Shown here: positions 33,805 to 44,790 of the stretch, piece after piece
How the letters are laid out: each line of letters begins with the position of its first letter
Position numbering within the stretch: position 1 is the stretch's first letter
Source: Prauserella isguenensis
GTDB lineage: Bacteria; Actinomycetota; Actinomycetes; Mycobacteriales; Pseudonocardiaceae
Direction of reading: 5' to 3'
Length of the DNA: 64,000 bases
Assembly (NCBI RefSeq): GCF_014191605.1
Contig: NZ_JACHWU010000004.1
Span: 124,001 to 188,000 of the forward strand
Notes under the pieces: generated by a model
Seen by the model: only the letters and a program-made list of their open reading frames with translations
Database searches by the model: none
What the model was told of the DNA's origin: nothing
Translations under genes and position numbers: made by a program

Positions 33805-34770
33805 TCAGGGGAAGGGCAGCGGCTTCGCGTCCCGCTCGGACAACATGTTCCGCATCAGGTCGGACTCGGGCACCTGCGAGGCGAGCATGCTCGTGGCCAG
33901 GGTGCTCACCGCGCTGATGCGGGCGTGCTCGCGAGCGTAGGTGGCCATGTCGACGCCGCCCTGGTGGTGGCGCAGCATCAACTGCAGGAAGTACACGTCC
34001 AGGCGTTCACCGCCGAGGGAGCGCATCTTCGAGAGCTCCTGCTCGGTCGCCATGCCCGGCATCGCCCTGCTGCCGCCGACCTGGCCTCCCGACGGACCCG
34101 ACGGTGCCCGCTCGCTCGTCTTCGACTCCGAGGACGCCGACTCGCTCTCCTCGCCGTGGTTGTGCCCCATCGGCTCGGACATCCACGTCATGTACTCGCC
34201 CGCGGGCTCCTCCGGCTTGCCCCACAGCATCAGCCAGCCCTTCATGCGGCCGACCTGCTCGTTCTGGGTGCTCGCGATGTCGAACGCCAGCTGTTTGACA
34301 GCCGGGTCGGAGCTGTGGTCACGCGCCCAGTTCGCCATCGTCACGGCCTGCAGGTGATGTACCGACATGTCCTGCGCGAACCCGACGTCCACCGGGCCGG
34401 GGCGCGTCGCCGGTTCACTGTCCGTGCCGCGCGCCACCAGTAGTCCCACGGTCGCACCGACCAGCAGCAGCGCCAGCGCCGCGGCGCCGAAGATGACGTA
34501 GCGCGGCCACTCGCGCTCGCGCGGCGGCCGCGTCCCGTCGACGTCGGCACCATCAACGCCTGCACCCTCGGACTCGGCGTTGCCTGCGTGGACACCGCCT
34601 GCCCCGGAAGCCGCCCGGTCGGCGTCGCCCGCGGTGTCCGAGCCTGCGCCGCCGGTCGACCCGGCCTGCTCCGAACCTGTCGTGGCGGTCGACTCGTTCG
34701 GTCCGACCTCGGGATCGCCGGACGAGCCTGCCGGTTCGGTGGTGCGTGCTTCGTCAGGAGTGTCGTTCAT
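33805..34770 (-). CDS. DUF305 family membrane-anchored protein
   Basis: 321 residues. A long Ser/Thr/Gly/Glu-rich, probably disordered cytoplasmic N-terminus (residues 1-90) leads to one membrane segment (YVIFGAAALALLLVGATVGLL) and an outer DUF305 domain. That domain has two His-rich four-helix motifs, DMSVHHLQAVTMANWA and LMLRHHQGGVDMATYA, plus Met/His clusters (EPMGHNHGEE, AMPGMATEQE) that suggest copper or another soft-metal binding. It precedes nothing in the same operon except possibly by read-through from the DUF3105 gene (55-base gap). Confidence 0.88.
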   Translation of the reverse strand: MNDTPDEARTTEPAGSSGDPEVGPNESTATTGSEQAGSTGGAGSDTAGDADRAASGAGGVHAGNAESEGAGVDGADVDGTRPPREREWPRYVIFGAAALALLLVGATVGLLVARGTDSEPATRPGPVDVGFAQDMSVHHLQAVTMANWARDHSSDPAVKQLAFDIASTQNEQVGRMKGWLMLWGKPEEPAGEYMTWMSEPMGHNHGEESESASSESKTSERAPSGPSGGQVGGSRAMPGMATEQELSKMRSLGGERLDVYFLQLMLRHHQGGVDMATYAREHARISAVSTLATSMLASQVPESDLMRNMLSERDAKPLPFP

Positions 34771-34824
34771 GACCTGCGGAGTCCCTGGAGTGCGGTCGTC
34801 GGCGGGTGGGGAGTAGCCGGAAGG

Positions 34825-35634
34825 TTACTGTCCGCCACCCATCGACTCGTCGGCCGCTCCCGCCGAACCCTGGTAGTCCATCGGCTTGGCGTCCGGGCCC
34901 GGCTCCTTCGGGTTGAACGGCGGCGGGTTGTCCGGGTCGAACTGACCCGGGCCCAGCGCGTCGCAGGAGGCGCCGACCTCGGGGTAGGTGTTCGAGTTGC
35001 GCTTCAGCGCGGCGATGAACTGGTCGATGCGCTCGTCGGTGACGTCGTCGACCTTCAGCTGGTGGCCCCAGGACTGCAGCGAGACCGGCGAGTCGAGACC
35101 CGGGTACGGCGACAGCATCATGAACGGCTTGTTCTCGACGCGGACCTTCAATGTCTCGAGGTCCTCGCCGGAGACCCGCTCCGGGTCGTAGGCGATCCAG
35201 ATCGCGCCGTGCTCGAGCGAGTGGACCATGTTCTCGTTCCGCACGGCCTGCTCGTACACGGTGCCCGTGCACGAGGCCCAGAAGCCGTCGTGCGGACCGC
35301 CGAACGGCGGAGACTGGTCGTAGGCCACCCGCTCGTTCGGGCGCACGTGGGCGCCGCCCCGGTACTCCTTGGTCGTGACGCCGTCGATCTTCTCGGACGG
35401 GTCCGGGTTGTTCCGGTCGGGAGTGAAGTTCTCGGCCGCTACCTCCTCGCGCTGCCGCTGCTCCCGCGTGTCACTCGAAGCGACGTAGTAGTAGCCGAAG
35501 ACCCCGGCCGCCAGCAGCACGATGGCCACGACCGCGGTGATCGTGCCCCACGGCACGTTCTTCTGGCCGACCGTGGATCCGCGGGCGGCCTGCACCGCGC
35601 TCGGCGCCTTCTTGCCCTTCTTGCCGCTGGCCAT
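34825..35634 (-). CDS. DUF3105 family membrane-anchored protein
   Basis: 269 residues from ATG 35634. A basic N-terminus (GKKGKKAP) precedes a single membrane helix ([20 protein letters not shown]), then the DUF3105 outer domain with [20 protein letters not shown] and [17 protein letters not shown]. The paired His and Cys suggest a metal-dependent or redox role, but the family has none assigned. It is very often found next to DUF305 in actinobacteria, as here, so the two may act together at the cell surface. Confidence 0.88.
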   Translation of the reverse strand: MASGKKGKKAPSAVQAARGSTVGQKNVPWGTITAVVAIVLLAAGVFGYYYVASSDTREQRQREEVAAENFTPDRNNPDPSEKIDGVTTKEYRGGAHVRPNERVAYDQSPPFGGPHDGFWASCTGTVYEQAVRNENMVHSLEHGAIWIAYDPERVSGEDLETLKVRVENKPFMMLSPYPGLDSPVSLQSWGHQLKVDDVTDERIDQFIAALKRNSNTYPEVGASCDALGPGQFDPDNPPPFNPKEPGPDAKPMDYQGSAGAADESMGGGQ

Positions 35635-35797
35635 GGCTGCAGATGTCTCCTTCGGCGAGAGTCGGGTACCCCGACCGAGCAGTGTAGGGACGCCGCGCCG
35701 AGCGCCGGGCGTCGGCTCGCGGATCCGGTATGCGACCGCGCACACCCGGGGTGAGCCGGTGACCGAGCGTCGCCCCCTCCGAACGTACACTCGCCGG

Positions 35798-37453
35798 GTG
35801 ACTCCCTCCGCCCTTGCTGACCTCGTGCGTTCGTCTGCCGTCACGGTTCTCGAGGCCCGCGGCCTCGACACCGACGTGCTTCCTGAGCAGGTGACGGTGG
35901 AGCGACCCCGCAACCCCGAACACGGCGACTACGCCACCAACGTGGCGCTGCAAGTCGCGAAGAAAGTAGGTATGGCTCCCCGCGAGCTGGCCGATGCGCT
36001 CGCCACCGAGCTGTCCGCCGCCGACGGTGTCGACACCGCCGAGGTCGCGGGCCCCGGCTTTCTCAACCTCCGCCTGGCGGCCGACGCGCAGGGCGAGATC
36101 GTCCGCCGCGTGCTCAGCGCGGGCGACGCCTACGGCCGCGGTGACACGCTCGCGGGCCGGAAGATCAACCTCGAGTTCGTCTCCGCCAACCCGACCGGCC
36201 CGATCCACCTGGGCGGCACCCGCTGGGCCGCCGTCGGTGACGCGCTGGGCCGCGTGCTGAGCTCCCAGGGCGCCGAGGTGACGCGCGAATACTATTTCAA
36301 CGACGCCGGCGCGCAGATCGACCGGTTCGTGAACTCGCTGCTGGCCGCGGCGCACGGCGAGCCCGCACCCGAGGACGGCTACGCCGGTGCTTACATCGAC
36401 GACATCGCCACCGCGGTCCTGAGCAAGGAACCCGGCGCGCTGTCGCAGCCCGAGGCCGAGCGCCACGAGACGTTCCGCAAGATCGGCGTCGGGCTCATGT
36501 TCGAGGAGATCAAGCAGAGCCTCCACGACTTCGGCACCGACTTCGACGTCTTCTTCCACGAGGACTCCCTGCACGCGGGCGGCGCCGTGGCGCAGGTCGT
36601 CGGCGAACTCAAGGAATCCGGCACCCTCTACGAGGCAGACGGCGCGTGGTGGATGCGCACCACCGACCAGGGCGACGACAAGGACCGCGTGGTCCTCAAG
36701 AGCGACGGCGACCCGGCCTACATCGCGGGCGACATCGCCTACCTGCGTGACAAGGTGCAGCGCGGCTTCGACCTGTGCATCTACATGCTGGGTGCCGACC
36801 ACCACGGCTACATCGGCCGACTCAAGGCCACAGCCGTGGCGCTCGGCTACGACCCCGAGGTCGTCGAGGTGCTCATCGGCCAGATGGTCAACCTCGTCAG
36901 CGGCGGCAAGCCCGTGAAGATGAGCAAGCGCGCGGGCACGGTCGTCACGTTGGAAGACCTCGTCGAGGCGGTGGGCGTCGATGCCGCGCGCTACGAGCTG
37001 ACGCGCTACTCGGTCGACTCGGGTATCGACATCGACCTCGACCTGCTGCGCAAGCACACCAACGAGAACCCCGTGTTCTACGTGCAGTACGCGCACGCCC
37101 GGCTGGCCTCGCTGCAGCGAGGCGCGGCCGAGCTGAAGATCGAGCTGCGTCCGGACGCCGACTTCAGCCTCCTGACCCATCCCCGTGAAGGGGACCTCAT
37201 CCGCACGATCGGCGAGTTTCCGAGCGTGCTCACCAAGGCGGCCGAGCTGCGCGAACCGCACCGCGTCGCCCGTTATCTCGAGTCGCTGGCGTCGGCGTAC
37301 CACAAGTTCTACGACGTCGCGCGCGTGCTTCCCCAGGGTGACGAGGCCCCGACCGACCTCACCCACGCGCGCCTGGCGCTGTGCGAAGCCGCACGCCAGG
37401 TACTCGCCAACGGACTGTCCCTGCTCGGGGTATCTGCCCCGGAACGGATGTAA
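35798..37453 (+). CDS. argS: Arginyl-tRNA synthetase
   Basis: 551 residues from GTG 35798. Class I signatures: [20 protein letters not shown] (HIGH-type, here HLGG) and [10 protein letters not shown] (KMSKS-type). The N-terminal Arg-tRNA-specific domain ([15 protein letters not shown]) and the C-terminal DALR anticodon domain ([16 protein letters not shown]) are present. It charges tRNA-Arg and opens the argS-lysA-hom-thrC-thrB run. Confidence 0.97.
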   Translation: MTPSALADLVRSSAVTVLEARGLDTDVLPEQVTVERPRNPEHGDYATNVALQVAKKVGMAPRELADALATELSAADGVDTAEVAGPGFLNLRLAADAQGEIVRRVLSAGDAYGRGDTLAGRKINLEFVSANPTGPIHLGGTRWAAVGDALGRVLSSQGAEVTREYYFNDAGAQIDRFVNSLLAAAHGEPAPEDGYAGAYIDDIATAVLSKEPGALSQPEAERHETFRKIGVGLMFEEIKQSLHDFGTDFDVFFHEDSLHAGGAVAQVVGELKESGTLYEADGAWWMRTTDQGDDKDRVVLKSDGDPAYIAGDIAYLRDKVQRGFDLCIYMLGADHHGYIGRLKATAVALGYDPEVVEVLIGQMVNLVSGGKPVKMSKRAGTVVTLEDLVEAVGVDAARYELTRYSVDSGIDIDLDLLRKHTNENPVFYVQYAHARLASLQRGAAELKIELRPDADFSLLTHPREGDLIRTIGEFPSVLTKAAELREPHRVARYLESLASAYHKFYDVARVLPQGDEAPTDLTHARLALCEAARQVLANGLSLLGVSAPERM

Positions 37454-37456
37454 TGA

Positions 37457-38896
37457 ATGTGTGCACACCCCGCGGGGCCCCGCCACGCTGAGGTCTACCC
37501 GCACGCCGATCAGGCGGGTTTCCCACCGTCCACCTCGGGCGAGCTCGACCGGCTGCACGCGAAGGTGTGGCCGCGCAACACGTTCCGCGCGGGCGACGGC
37601 GTCGTGCGCATCGCGGGCGTCGACGTCCGCGAGCTCGCGCGCACGTACGGAACGCCACTGTTCGTGATCGACGAGGCCGATTTCAAGTTCCGTTGCGCCG
37701 AGTACGCCGCCGCGTTCGAGGACCCCAGCCTGGTCCACTACGCGGGCAAGGCGTTCCTCTGCACCGAGATCGCCCGGTGGGTGGCAGGCCAGGGCCTGAG
37801 CCTCGATGTCTGCAGCGGCGGTGAGCTGGCGATCGCCCAGCGCGCCGAGTTCCCGCCCGAGCGGATCACGTTCCACGGCAACAACAAGTCCGTCGAGGAA
37901 CTCGAGGCCGCCGTCGAGGCGGGCGTCGGCACGATCGTGCTCGACTCGTACTACGAGATCGCCCGCCTCGCCGACGTCGCCGCGCGCCACGATGTCGTCC
38001 AGCAGGTGCTGGTGCGCGTGACGGTCGGCGTGGAGGCCCACACCCACGAGTTCATCGCCACGGCGCACGAGGACCAGAAGTTCGGGTTCTCGCTGGCCTC
38101 GGGCGAGGCCGCCGAAGCGGTCCGCCGCGTGCTCAACGCCCCGTCGTTGCAGCTCGTCGGCCTGCACAGCCACATCGGGTCGCAGATCTTCGACGCCGAC
38201 GGGTTCGAGGTCGCCGCGCGGCGCGTCGTCGGCCTGCTCGCCGACCTGCGCAAGGAGCACGGCCCGGAGGCACTCGAGAGCCTGACGGTCGTCGACCTGG
38301 GCGGCGGGTTCGGCATCGCCTACACCGACAAGGACAACCCGCCTCCGCCCGCACAGCTGGTCACCCAGATCCGCGACATCGTCCGCAAGGAGTGCGCGTT
38401 CGCCGACATCCCGGTGCCGCGGATCGCGGGCGAGCCGGGCCGTGCGATCGCGGGTCCCGGCACCGTGACGCTGTACGAGGCCGGCACCATCAAGGACGTC
38501 GTGCTCGGCGACGAAGGCGTGCGGCGGTACGTGAGCGTCGACGGCGGCATGAGCGACAACATCCGCACCGCCCTGTACGACGCCGCCTACGACGTCCGGC
38601 TCGTCTCCAGGGCCAGCGACGACGGCCAGCCCGAGCCCGTGGCCGCCATGCTGTCCCGCGTGGTGGGAAAGCACTGTGAGTCCGGTGACATCGTCGTCCG
38701 CGACTGCTGGTTGCCGGAGACCCTGGCACCCGGCGACCTGCTCGCGGTCGCCGCCACGGGTGCGTACTGCTACTCGATGGCCAGCAACTACAACCGGCAG
38801 CCGCGGCCCGCGGTGGTCGCCGTGCGCAACGGTGAGCACCGGCTGCTGCTGCGCAGGGAGACGTACGACGACATGCTGCGACTGGAGGCGTCGTGA
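37457..38896 (+). CDS. lysA: Diaminopimelate decarboxylase
   Basis: 479 residues from ATG 37457, three bases after the argS stop. It is a fold-type III PLP enzyme: PLP Lys in [42 protein letters not shown] and [12 protein letters not shown]. Converts meso-diaminopimelate to lysine. The N-terminal extension with [15 protein letters not shown] is usual for actinobacterial LysA. Confidence 0.96.
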   Translation: MCAHPAGPRHAEVYPHADQAGFPPSTSGELDRLHAKVWPRNTFRAGDGVVRIAGVDVRELARTYGTPLFVIDEADFKFRCAEYAAAFEDPSLVHYAGKAFLCTEIARWVAGQGLSLDVCSGGELAIAQRAEFPPERITFHGNNKSVEELEAAVEAGVGTIVLDSYYEIARLADVAARHDVVQQVLVRVTVGVEAHTHEFIATAHEDQKFGFSLASGEAAEAVRRVLNAPSLQLVGLHSHIGSQIFDADGFEVAARRVVGLLADLRKEHGPEALESLTVVDLGGGFGIAYTDKDNPPPPAQLVTQIRDIVRKECAFADIPVPRIAGEPGRAIAGPGTVTLYEAGTIKDVVLGDEGVRRYVSVDGGMSDNIRTALYDAAYDVRLVSRASDDGQPEPVAAMLSRVVGKHCESGDIVVRDCWLPETLAPGDLLAVAATGAYCYSMASNYNRQPRPAVVAVRNGEHRLLLRRETYDDMLRLEAS

Positions 38897-38954
38897 GCGC
38901 CGGCACGAGCTACGACGTGAACTGTGGCCAGCTGCCTGTAGGGGAGGGGCGTGA

Positions 38955-40250
38955 ATGACTGAGCCGGTCAAGGTGGCCCTGCTCGGCTGCGGGACCGTCG
39001 GCAGCGAGGTGACCCGCATGCTGCTGGACGACCCCGGCGAGCTGGCCGCGCGGGTCGGAGCGCCGGTCGAGCTCGCGGGCATCGCCGTCCGCAGGCCGGA
39101 CAAGCACCCGGAACTGCCGCAGCATCTCATCACCTCGGACGCGACCGCGCTGATCGACTCCGATGTGGACATCGTCGTCGAACTCATCGGCGGTATCGAC
39201 CCGGTGCGCGGCTGGCTGCTGTCGGCGCTGCGCAAGGGCAAATCGGTCGTGACGGGCAACAAGGCGCTGTTGTCGGAACACGCGAGCGAGCTGGCCGAGG
39301 CGGCGGACGAGTCGGGCGCGGACCTGTACTACGAGGCCGCGGTGGCCGGTGCTATCCCGCTGCTGCGCCCGGTACGCGAGTCGCTGGCCGGTGACCGCAT
39401 CACCCGGGTGATGGGCATCGTCAACGGCACGACCAACTTCATCCTGTCAGCGATGGACTCCACGGGCGCCGGCTACGCCGAGACGCTCGACGAGGCGACC
39501 CGGCTGGGCTACGCCGAGGCCGACCCGACGGCCGATGTGGACGGTTACGACGCGGCGTCGAAGGCGGCGATCATCGCGTCGCTGGCGTTCCACAGCCGCG
39601 TGACCGCGGCGGACGTCCACCGCGAGGGAATCGCCGGCATCAGCTCGTCGGACATCACGGCTGCGAAGTCGTTGGGCCGCACGGTGAAACTGCTGTCCAT
39701 CTGCGAGCGGGTGACCGAAGAGGACGGTTCCGAGTCGGTGTCCGCGCGGGTGCACCCGGTGATGATCCCGAAGTCGCACCAGCTGGCAGGTGTCGGCGGT
39801 GCGTTCAACGCCGTGTACGTCGAGGCCGAGGCCGCCGGGCAGCTCATGTTCTACGGCCAGGGTGCGGGAGGCGCGCCCACGGCGAGTGCCGTCCTGGGCG
39901 ACCTGGTCTCGGCCGCCCGCAACAAGGTCGCGGGCGGCCGCGGTCCCCGCGAGTCGGCCCACGCCGCACTGCCGGTGCGCCCGATGGGGCAGACGCCGAC
40001 GCGCTACCACGTGAGCCTGGACGTGGCCGACAAACCCGGTGTGCTCGCACAGGTCGCGCAGGTGTTCGCGGCTCACGGCGTCAGCATTTCCACGGTGCGG
40101 CAACGGGATCGGCGGTCCACGGCGAGTCTCGTCGTCGTGACCCATCAGGCTCCCGACGCCGCGTTGCGGTCCACTGTGGACGAGATCGACAAGCTGGACG
40201 TCGTTCGTGAGGTCATCAGCGTGATGCGGGTGGAAGGCGAGGCGGAGTGA
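38955..40250 (+). CDS. hom: Homoserine dehydrogenase
   Basis: 431 residues from ATG 38955 (GGGGAGGGGC upstream). NAD(P)-binding [11 protein letters not shown] at the N-terminus, [24 protein letters not shown] and the catalytic-domain stretch [23 protein letters not shown]-terminal ACT domain ([23 protein letters not shown], about residues 355-431) marks threonine feedback control. Forms the common precursor of threonine and methionine. Confidence 0.97.
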   Translation: MTEPVKVALLGCGTVGSEVTRMLLDDPGELAARVGAPVELAGIAVRRPDKHPELPQHLITSDATALIDSDVDIVVELIGGIDPVRGWLLSALRKGKSVVTGNKALLSEHASELAEAADESGADLYYEAAVAGAIPLLRPVRESLAGDRITRVMGIVNGTTNFILSAMDSTGAGYAETLDEATRLGYAEADPTADVDGYDAASKAAIIASLAFHSRVTAADVHREGIAGISSSDITAAKSLGRTVKLLSICERVTEEDGSESVSARVHPVMIPKSHQLAGVGGAFNAVYVEAEAAGQLMFYGQGAGGAPTASAVLGDLVSAARNKVAGGRGPRESAHAALPVRPMGQTPTRYHVSLDVADKPGVLAQVAQVFAAHGVSISTVRQRDRRSTASLVVVTHQAPDAALRSTVDEIDKLDVVREVISVMRVEGEAE

Positions 40251-41341
40251 GTACCGACAACGCGGCGGGTGCCGGCGGCGACGTGAAGGCGGGCTGGCCC
40301 GGGATCATCAACGCGTACTCCTCGCGGATCCCGATCCCCGAGGGTGCTGAGGTCGTGACGCTGGGCGAGGGCAACACGCCGTTGCTCGCCGCGCCGCATC
40401 TGTCCGAGCTGACCGGCGCGACGGTGCACCTCAAGGTCGAGGGCGCGAACCCGACCGGTTCGTTCAAGGACCGCGGCATGACCGTGGCCATGACGCACGC
40501 CCGCGCGAGCGGGCTGAAGGCCGTGATCTGCGCGTCCACGGGCAACACGTCGGCGTCTGCGTCGGCCTACGCCGCGCGCGCCGGGCTCGCGACGGCCGTG
40601 CTCGTGCCGCAGGGCAAGATCGCGCTCGGCAAGATGGCACAGGCGGTGCTGCACGGTGCGCGGATCCTGCAGATCGACGGCAACTTCGACGACTGCCTCG
40701 AACTCGCACGCAAGACGGCCGCCGACTACCCGGTGACGCTCGTCAACTCGGTGAATCCGGTGCGGCTCGTCGGGCAGAAGAGCGCGGCGTGGGAGATCTG
40801 CGACACGCTCGGCACGGCGCCGGACATCCACTGCCTTCCGGTCGGCAACGCAGGCAACATCACCGCCTACTGGGCGGGCTACACCGAGTACGCCGCCGAC
40901 GGGCTCGTCGAGAACACGCCGCGCATGTTCGGGTTCCAGGCCGCGGGCGCGGCGCCGCTCGTGCACGGTGAGCCGGTGAAGACCCCGGAGACCGTGGCGA
41001 CGGCCATCCGGGTCGGCAGTCCGGCTTCCTGGGACAGCGCGGTGAAGGCCCAGCGGGCCAGTGGCGGCCTGTTCGACGCCGTCGGCGACGACAAGATCCT
41101 CGCCGCGTACCGCCTGCTCGCGAGCAAGGAGGGCGTGTTCGTCGAACCGGCGTCCGCCACGAGTGTCGCCGGGCTGCTCGCGGCGGCGGAGGACGGCAGG
41201 ATCCCGCGCGGGTCGACCGTCGTGTGCACCGTCACCGGTCACGGACTGAAGGACCCGGGCACCGCCCTCGAAGGCAACGTCGAGGTCGAGCCGCTCGCCG
41301 TCGATCCGCGTGCGGTCGCGGCGGCGCTGGAGCTCTCGTGA
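40247..41341 (+). CDS. thrC: Threonine synthase
   Basis: 364 residues from GTG 40247, overlapping the hom stop by four bases. The PLP Lys lies in [34 protein letters not shown] binds the phosphate and [12 protein letters not shown] holds the cofactor. Converts phosphohomoserine to threonine. It is the short class of threonine synthase usual in actinobacteria. Confidence 0.96.
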   Translation: MSTDNAAGAGGDVKAGWPGIINAYSSRIPIPEGAEVVTLGEGNTPLLAAPHLSELTGATVHLKVEGANPTGSFKDRGMTVAMTHARASGLKAVICASTGNTSASASAYAARAGLATAVLVPQGKIALGKMAQAVLHGARILQIDGNFDDCLELARKTAADYPVTLVNSVNPVRLVGQKSAAWEICDTLGTAPDIHCLPVGNAGNITAYWAGYTEYAADGLVENTPRMFGFQAAGAAPLVHGEPVKTPETVATAIRVGSPASWDSAVKAQRASGGLFDAVGDDKILAAYRLLASKEGVFVEPASATSVAGLLAAAEDGRIPRGSTVVCTVTGHGLKDPGTALEGNVEVEPLAVDPRAVAAALELS

Positions 41342-42231
41342 GGTTCACGGTCCGGGTGCCCGCGTCGACCGCGAACCTCGGCCCGGGGTTCGACACGTTC
41401 GGGCTTTCCCTGGCGCTGCACGACGTCGTGGAGTTCGAGACCGCCGGGTCCGGTGTGGACATCGAGGTGCTCGACGCCGGTGCGGGCGACATGGGTCGCG
41501 TGCCGCGCACCGGCAGGCACCTCGTCGTGCGCGCGCTGCGGGCGGCCTGCAGCCGGCTCGGCACGACCCCGCCGGGTCTGCGGCTCCGGTGCCACAACGC
41601 GATCCCGCACTCCCGCGGGCTCGGTTCGTCGGCGGCGGCGATCGTCACCGGCATCGTCGCGGCGTACACGCTCGCCGAGCGGGAACTCGACGCCGACGCG
41701 CTGCACCTGGCCGCCGACTTCGAGGGCCACGCCGACAACGTCGCGGCCAGCCTGTACGGCGGATTCGTCGTCGCCTGGGAGTCCGGCGGCCGGTTCCACG
41801 CCGAGCGGCTCACCCCGCACGAGGCGATCCGGCCGGTCGTGGCCGTGCCGCCGACGCAGTCGTCGACCCACCAGACCCGTGGTCTGCTGCCCGACGAGGT
41901 GCCGCTGGCCGACGCCGTGTTCACCGGCGGCCGCACCGCGCTGGCCGTGCACGCCATGACCAGCAGGCCGGACCTGCTGCTCGAGGCGACCGACGATCGG
42001 CTGCACCAGGGTTATCGCCGACCCGCCTACCCTGCGACGATGCGGCTGGTCGACGAGTTGCGCTCCCGCGGCGTCGCGGCGGCGGTGTCCGGAGCGGGCC
42101 CGACCGTGCTGGCGCTCCCGTACGGCGACACGGGCGGCCGGGGAATAATTCCACCGGACGTCGACGTTGACGGTTACGACATCCTCGAGCCGGCGATAGA
42201 CCTCGACGGAGTGCAGGTGACCGAGGCCTGA
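41338..42231 (+). CDS. thrB: Homoserine kinase
   Basis: 297 residues from GTG 41338, overlapping thrC by four bases; the overlap places it firmly in the hom-thrC-thrB operon. GHMP-kinase motifs: [36 protein letters not shown] (ATP loop) and [13 protein letters not shown]. Phosphorylates homoserine for ThrC. Confidence 0.95.
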   Translation: MRFTVRVPASTANLGPGFDTFGLSLALHDVVEFETAGSGVDIEVLDAGAGDMGRVPRTGRHLVVRALRAACSRLGTTPPGLRLRCHNAIPHSRGLGSSAAAIVTGIVAAYTLAERELDADALHLAADFEGHADNVAASLYGGFVVAWESGGRFHAERLTPHEAIRPVVAVPPTQSSTHQTRGLLPDEVPLADAVFTGGRTALAVHAMTSRPDLLLEATDDRLHQGYRRPAYPATMRLVDELRSRGVAAAVSGAGPTVLALPYGDTGGRGIIPPDVDVDGYDILEPAIDLDGVQVTEA

Positions 42232-42611
42232 CAGGCTCCGGGCGCCGCAGCGGGCGGGGTTCACCCGTCGGCGACCGTCCGGTCGTCCGGAGTGAGGCAC
42301 GCCACTGGGCGGGGTGGTTGTTGCACCCGCAGGGTGGGCGGTCTACGCTCGGGGGCGTTCGGTCACCGTGCTCATTCCGCACCCGGCGATGGTCACGGGA
42401 ACTCCTCCCGGTCGCATCTTCCGTTTTCTCGACGGGGGTAACCGGTCTCGCGGTGGTCGACCCCATCTCTTGCAGGCGGCCCGCGCCGCTGCGACTCCCA
42501 CGTCTCAGCGCAGGCCGCTCGGAGGGAGCCGAAACGCCGTCTCGCAATTCGGACGCGGGCGGCGGTCCGCTGGTCCAACGACAAGGAGTGGACCGGTCAG
42601 GAAGGACATGT
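42232..42611 (+). other. Long leader upstream of rho
   Basis: 380 bases between thrB and rho. A promoter-like TTGCAC-N17-TACGCT at 42321-42349 would give a 5' untranslated region of about 255 bases. Long rho leaders mediate autogenous attenuation in other bacteria; no clear terminator hairpin or leader peptide is evident here, so that role is inferred. Confidence 0.45.
42321..42349 (+). promoter_or_regulatory. Candidate housekeeping promoter for rho
   Basis: -35 TTGCAC (42321-42326) and -10 TACGCT (42344-42349) with the ideal 17-base spacer, upstream of rho and after the threonine operon. Confidence 0.5.
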
Positions 42612-44639
42612 GTGAGCAACACCGATCTTTTGAGCGGCGACGCGAGTGCCCAGGCAGCAGCGCCGGGTGACGGGGAGTCGCAAACGGGCGGCGCGGCGTC
42701 GACGCCGAAGCGGCGTCCCGGCGGGCTTTCCGGCATGGTCATCGCCGATCTTCGTGCCCTCGCCACCGAACTCGGTATCGGTGACACCACGGGCATGCGC
42801 AAGGGGGACCTGATCGCAGCCATTCGTGAACGCCAGGGCAAGAGCAAGAAGCCGCGTGGCTCGGAGTCGTCGGACGACAACGGAGCCACCGAGGCGACGC
42901 TGCCGCTCGGCGACACCAACGGCAAGGCGAGCACCTCGGAGCAGAAGGTCCAGACCGCACCCGAAGGCGACGCCGACAAGCCCGTCGACAAGGCCGCGGG
43001 GAAGGCCGCCGACAAGCCGGCGAAGAACGCCAAGGCCGAGCCGACCGCCAAGGCCGAGCAGGCCGACAAGAGCGAGAAGCCCGAGAAGGGCGGCGGCTCG
43101 AAGCCGAAGGCCGACGGCGACGGGGAGTCCGGTCAGCAGAGCGAGGGTGGCGGACGTCGCCGTCGCCGTGGCGGTTCCGGCCGCAACGCCGACGGCCGTG
43201 GTGACAACTCGCGTGGTGACAACGCCCGTGACGGCGGCCAGGACAAGTCCGACGACGAGTCCGGCGACCAGCGCAAATCCGGGGGCCGTGGCGACAACAA
43301 GGGCGAGAACCGCGGCAACCGCGGTGACGGCAACCGCGGTGACAACCGGGGCGACGCCAACCGGGGCGACAAGGGAGACAACCGGGGCGACGACAACCGG
43401 GACGACGACGAGCGCGGCGGGCGCCGTGGCCGCCGGTACCGCGACCGTCGCCGTCGTGGCGGCCGCGGTGAGGGCGAGACGGAGATCCGCGAGGACGACG
43501 TCCTGCTGCCCGTCGCCGGTATCCTCGACGTGCTCGACAACTACGCGTTCGTCCGCACCTCCGGCTACCTGCCTGGGCCGAACGACGTGTACGTGTCGCT
43601 GTCGTTGGTGCGTAAGCACGGGCTGCGCCGCGGTGACGCGATCACCGGTGTCGTGCGCCAGCCGCGTGAAGGCGAGCAGCAGCGGCAGAAGTTCAACCCG
43701 CTGGTGCGCGTCGACTCGGTCAACGGACTCGAGTCCGAGGTCGCCAAGAAGCGCCCCGAGTTCACGAAGCTGACGCCGCTGTACCCGAACGAGCGGCTGC
43801 GGCTCGAAACGCAGCCGAACAAGCTCACGACCCGCGTCATCGACCTGGTGATGCCGGTCGGCAAGGGGCAGCGTGCCCTGATCGTCTCGCCGCCGAAGGC
43901 CGGCAAGACGACGATCATGCAGGACGTCGCGAACGCCATCACGACGAACAACCCCGAGTGCCACCTCATGGTCGTGCTCGTGGACGAGCGCCCCGAAGAG
44001 GTCACCGACATGCAGCGGTCGGTGAACGGCGAGGTCATCGCCTCGACGTTCGACCGCCCGCCGTCGGACCACACGACGGTCGCCGAGCTGTCCATCGAGC
44101 GGGCCAAGCGTCTCGTCGAGATGGGCCACGACGTGGTCGTGCTGCTCGACTCGATCACCCGCCTCGGCCGCGCCTACAACCTGGCGGCCCCGGCGTCCGG
44201 CCGGATCCTCTCCGGTGGTGTCGACTCGACGGCGCTGTTCCCGCCGAAGCGTTTCCTCGGCGCGGCACGCAACATCGAGGACGGCGGCTCGCTGACCATC
44301 TTCGCCACGGCGATGGTGGAGACGGGCTCCACCGGCGACACGGTCATCTTCGAGGAGTTCAAGGGCACCGGTAACGCCGAGCTCAAGCTCGACCGGAAGA
44401 TCGCCGAGCGCCGCGTGTTCCCGGCGGTCGACGTCAACCCGTCCGGCACCCGCAAGGAGGAGCTGCTGCTCTCGCCGGACGAGCTGGCCGTCACGCACAA
44501 GCTGCACCGGGTGCTGCACGCGCTCGACTCGCAGCAGGCGATCGACCTGCTCATCGACCGGTTGAAGAAGACGAAGACGAACATCGAGTTCCTGATGCAG
44601 ATCTCGAAGAGCGCCCCGGGTACGGAGGAACAGCAGTAA
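42612..44639 (+). CDS. rho: Transcription termination factor Rho with extended basic insertion
   Basis: 675 residues from GTG 42612. An N-terminal Rho_N domain (LSGMVIADLRALATELGI...MRKGDLIAAIRERQ) is followed by about 240 low-complexity residues: Lys/Ala/Asp-rich, then Arg/Gly/Asp/Asn repeats (NRGDNRGDANRGDKGDNRG). The RNA-binding cold-shock domain and the ATPase core follow (Walker A SPPKAGKTTI, MVVLVDERPEEVTDMQRSV, DSITRLGRAYN, GTGNAELKLDR). The insertion is typical of high-GC actinobacteria and probably aids RNA binding on structured GC-rich transcripts. A strong hairpin follows the stop. Confidence 0.97.
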   Translation: MSNTDLLSGDASAQAAAPGDGESQTGGAASTPKRRPGGLSGMVIADLRALATELGIGDTTGMRKGDLIAAIRERQGKSKKPRGSESSDDNGATEATLPLGDTNGKASTSEQKVQTAPEGDADKPVDKAAGKAADKPAKNAKAEPTAKAEQADKSEKPEKGGGSKPKADGDGESGQQSEGGGRRRRRGGSGRNADGRGDNSRGDNARDGGQDKSDDESGDQRKSGGRGDNKGENRGNRGDGNRGDNRGDANRGDKGDNRGDDNRDDDERGGRRGRRYRDRRRRGGRGEGETEIREDDVLLPVAGILDVLDNYAFVRTSGYLPGPNDVYVSLSLVRKHGLRRGDAITGVVRQPREGEQQRQKFNPLVRVDSVNGLESEVAKKRPEFTKLTPLYPNERLRLETQPNKLTTRVIDLVMPVGKGQRALIVSPPKAGKTTIMQDVANAITTNNPECHLMVVLVDERPEEVTDMQRSVNGEVIASTFDRPPSDHTTVAELSIERAKRLVEMGHDVVVLLDSITRLGRAYNLAAPASGRILSGGVDSTALFPPKRFLGAARNIEDGGSLTIFATAMVETGSTGDTVIFEEFKGTGNAELKLDRKIAERRVFPAVDVNPSGTRKEELLLSPDELAVTHKLHRVLHALDSQQAIDLLIDRLKKTKTNIEFLMQISKSAPGTEEQQ

Positions 44640-44660
44640 CGCGCCCGCGGATCGCAAGCG

Positions 44661-44692
44661 AACGGCCCCTCGCCACCCGGCGAGGGGCCGTT
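44661..44692 (+). terminator. Terminator after rho
   Basis: Perfect 14-bp inverted repeat AACGGCCCCTCGCC / GGCGAGGGGCCGTT with a 4-base loop, 21 bases after the rho stop. Confidence 0.8.
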
Positions 44693-44724
44693 GCGCTGTC
44701 CACGGTCGATACGTCCGCCGATGC

Positions 44725-44754
44725 CCATGCCCCCAGGGCACGTCGGGGGCATGG
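44725..44754. terminator. Second hairpin between rho and the convergent GntR gene
   Basis: CCATGCCCCC / GGGGGCATGG perfect 10-bp stem, positioned to end the leftward GntR transcript; a further GC-rich palindrome follows at about 44757-44777. Confidence 0.5.
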
Positions 44755-44790
44755 AACGCCCCTGAGGTGCCCGTGGGGGCCGATACGGCG

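Noticed and set aside
35471-39262. A very long open frame (over 1200 codons) on the minus strand across argS, lysA and hom
   Set aside because: It is the antisense shadow of high-GC3 genes; the plus-strand products are unmistakable argS, lysA and hom.
43120-43450. Tandem repeat or CRISPR-like array in rho
   Set aside because: The repeated GGNGAC units encode the RGD/N-rich segment in frame; no spacers or fixed repeat length.
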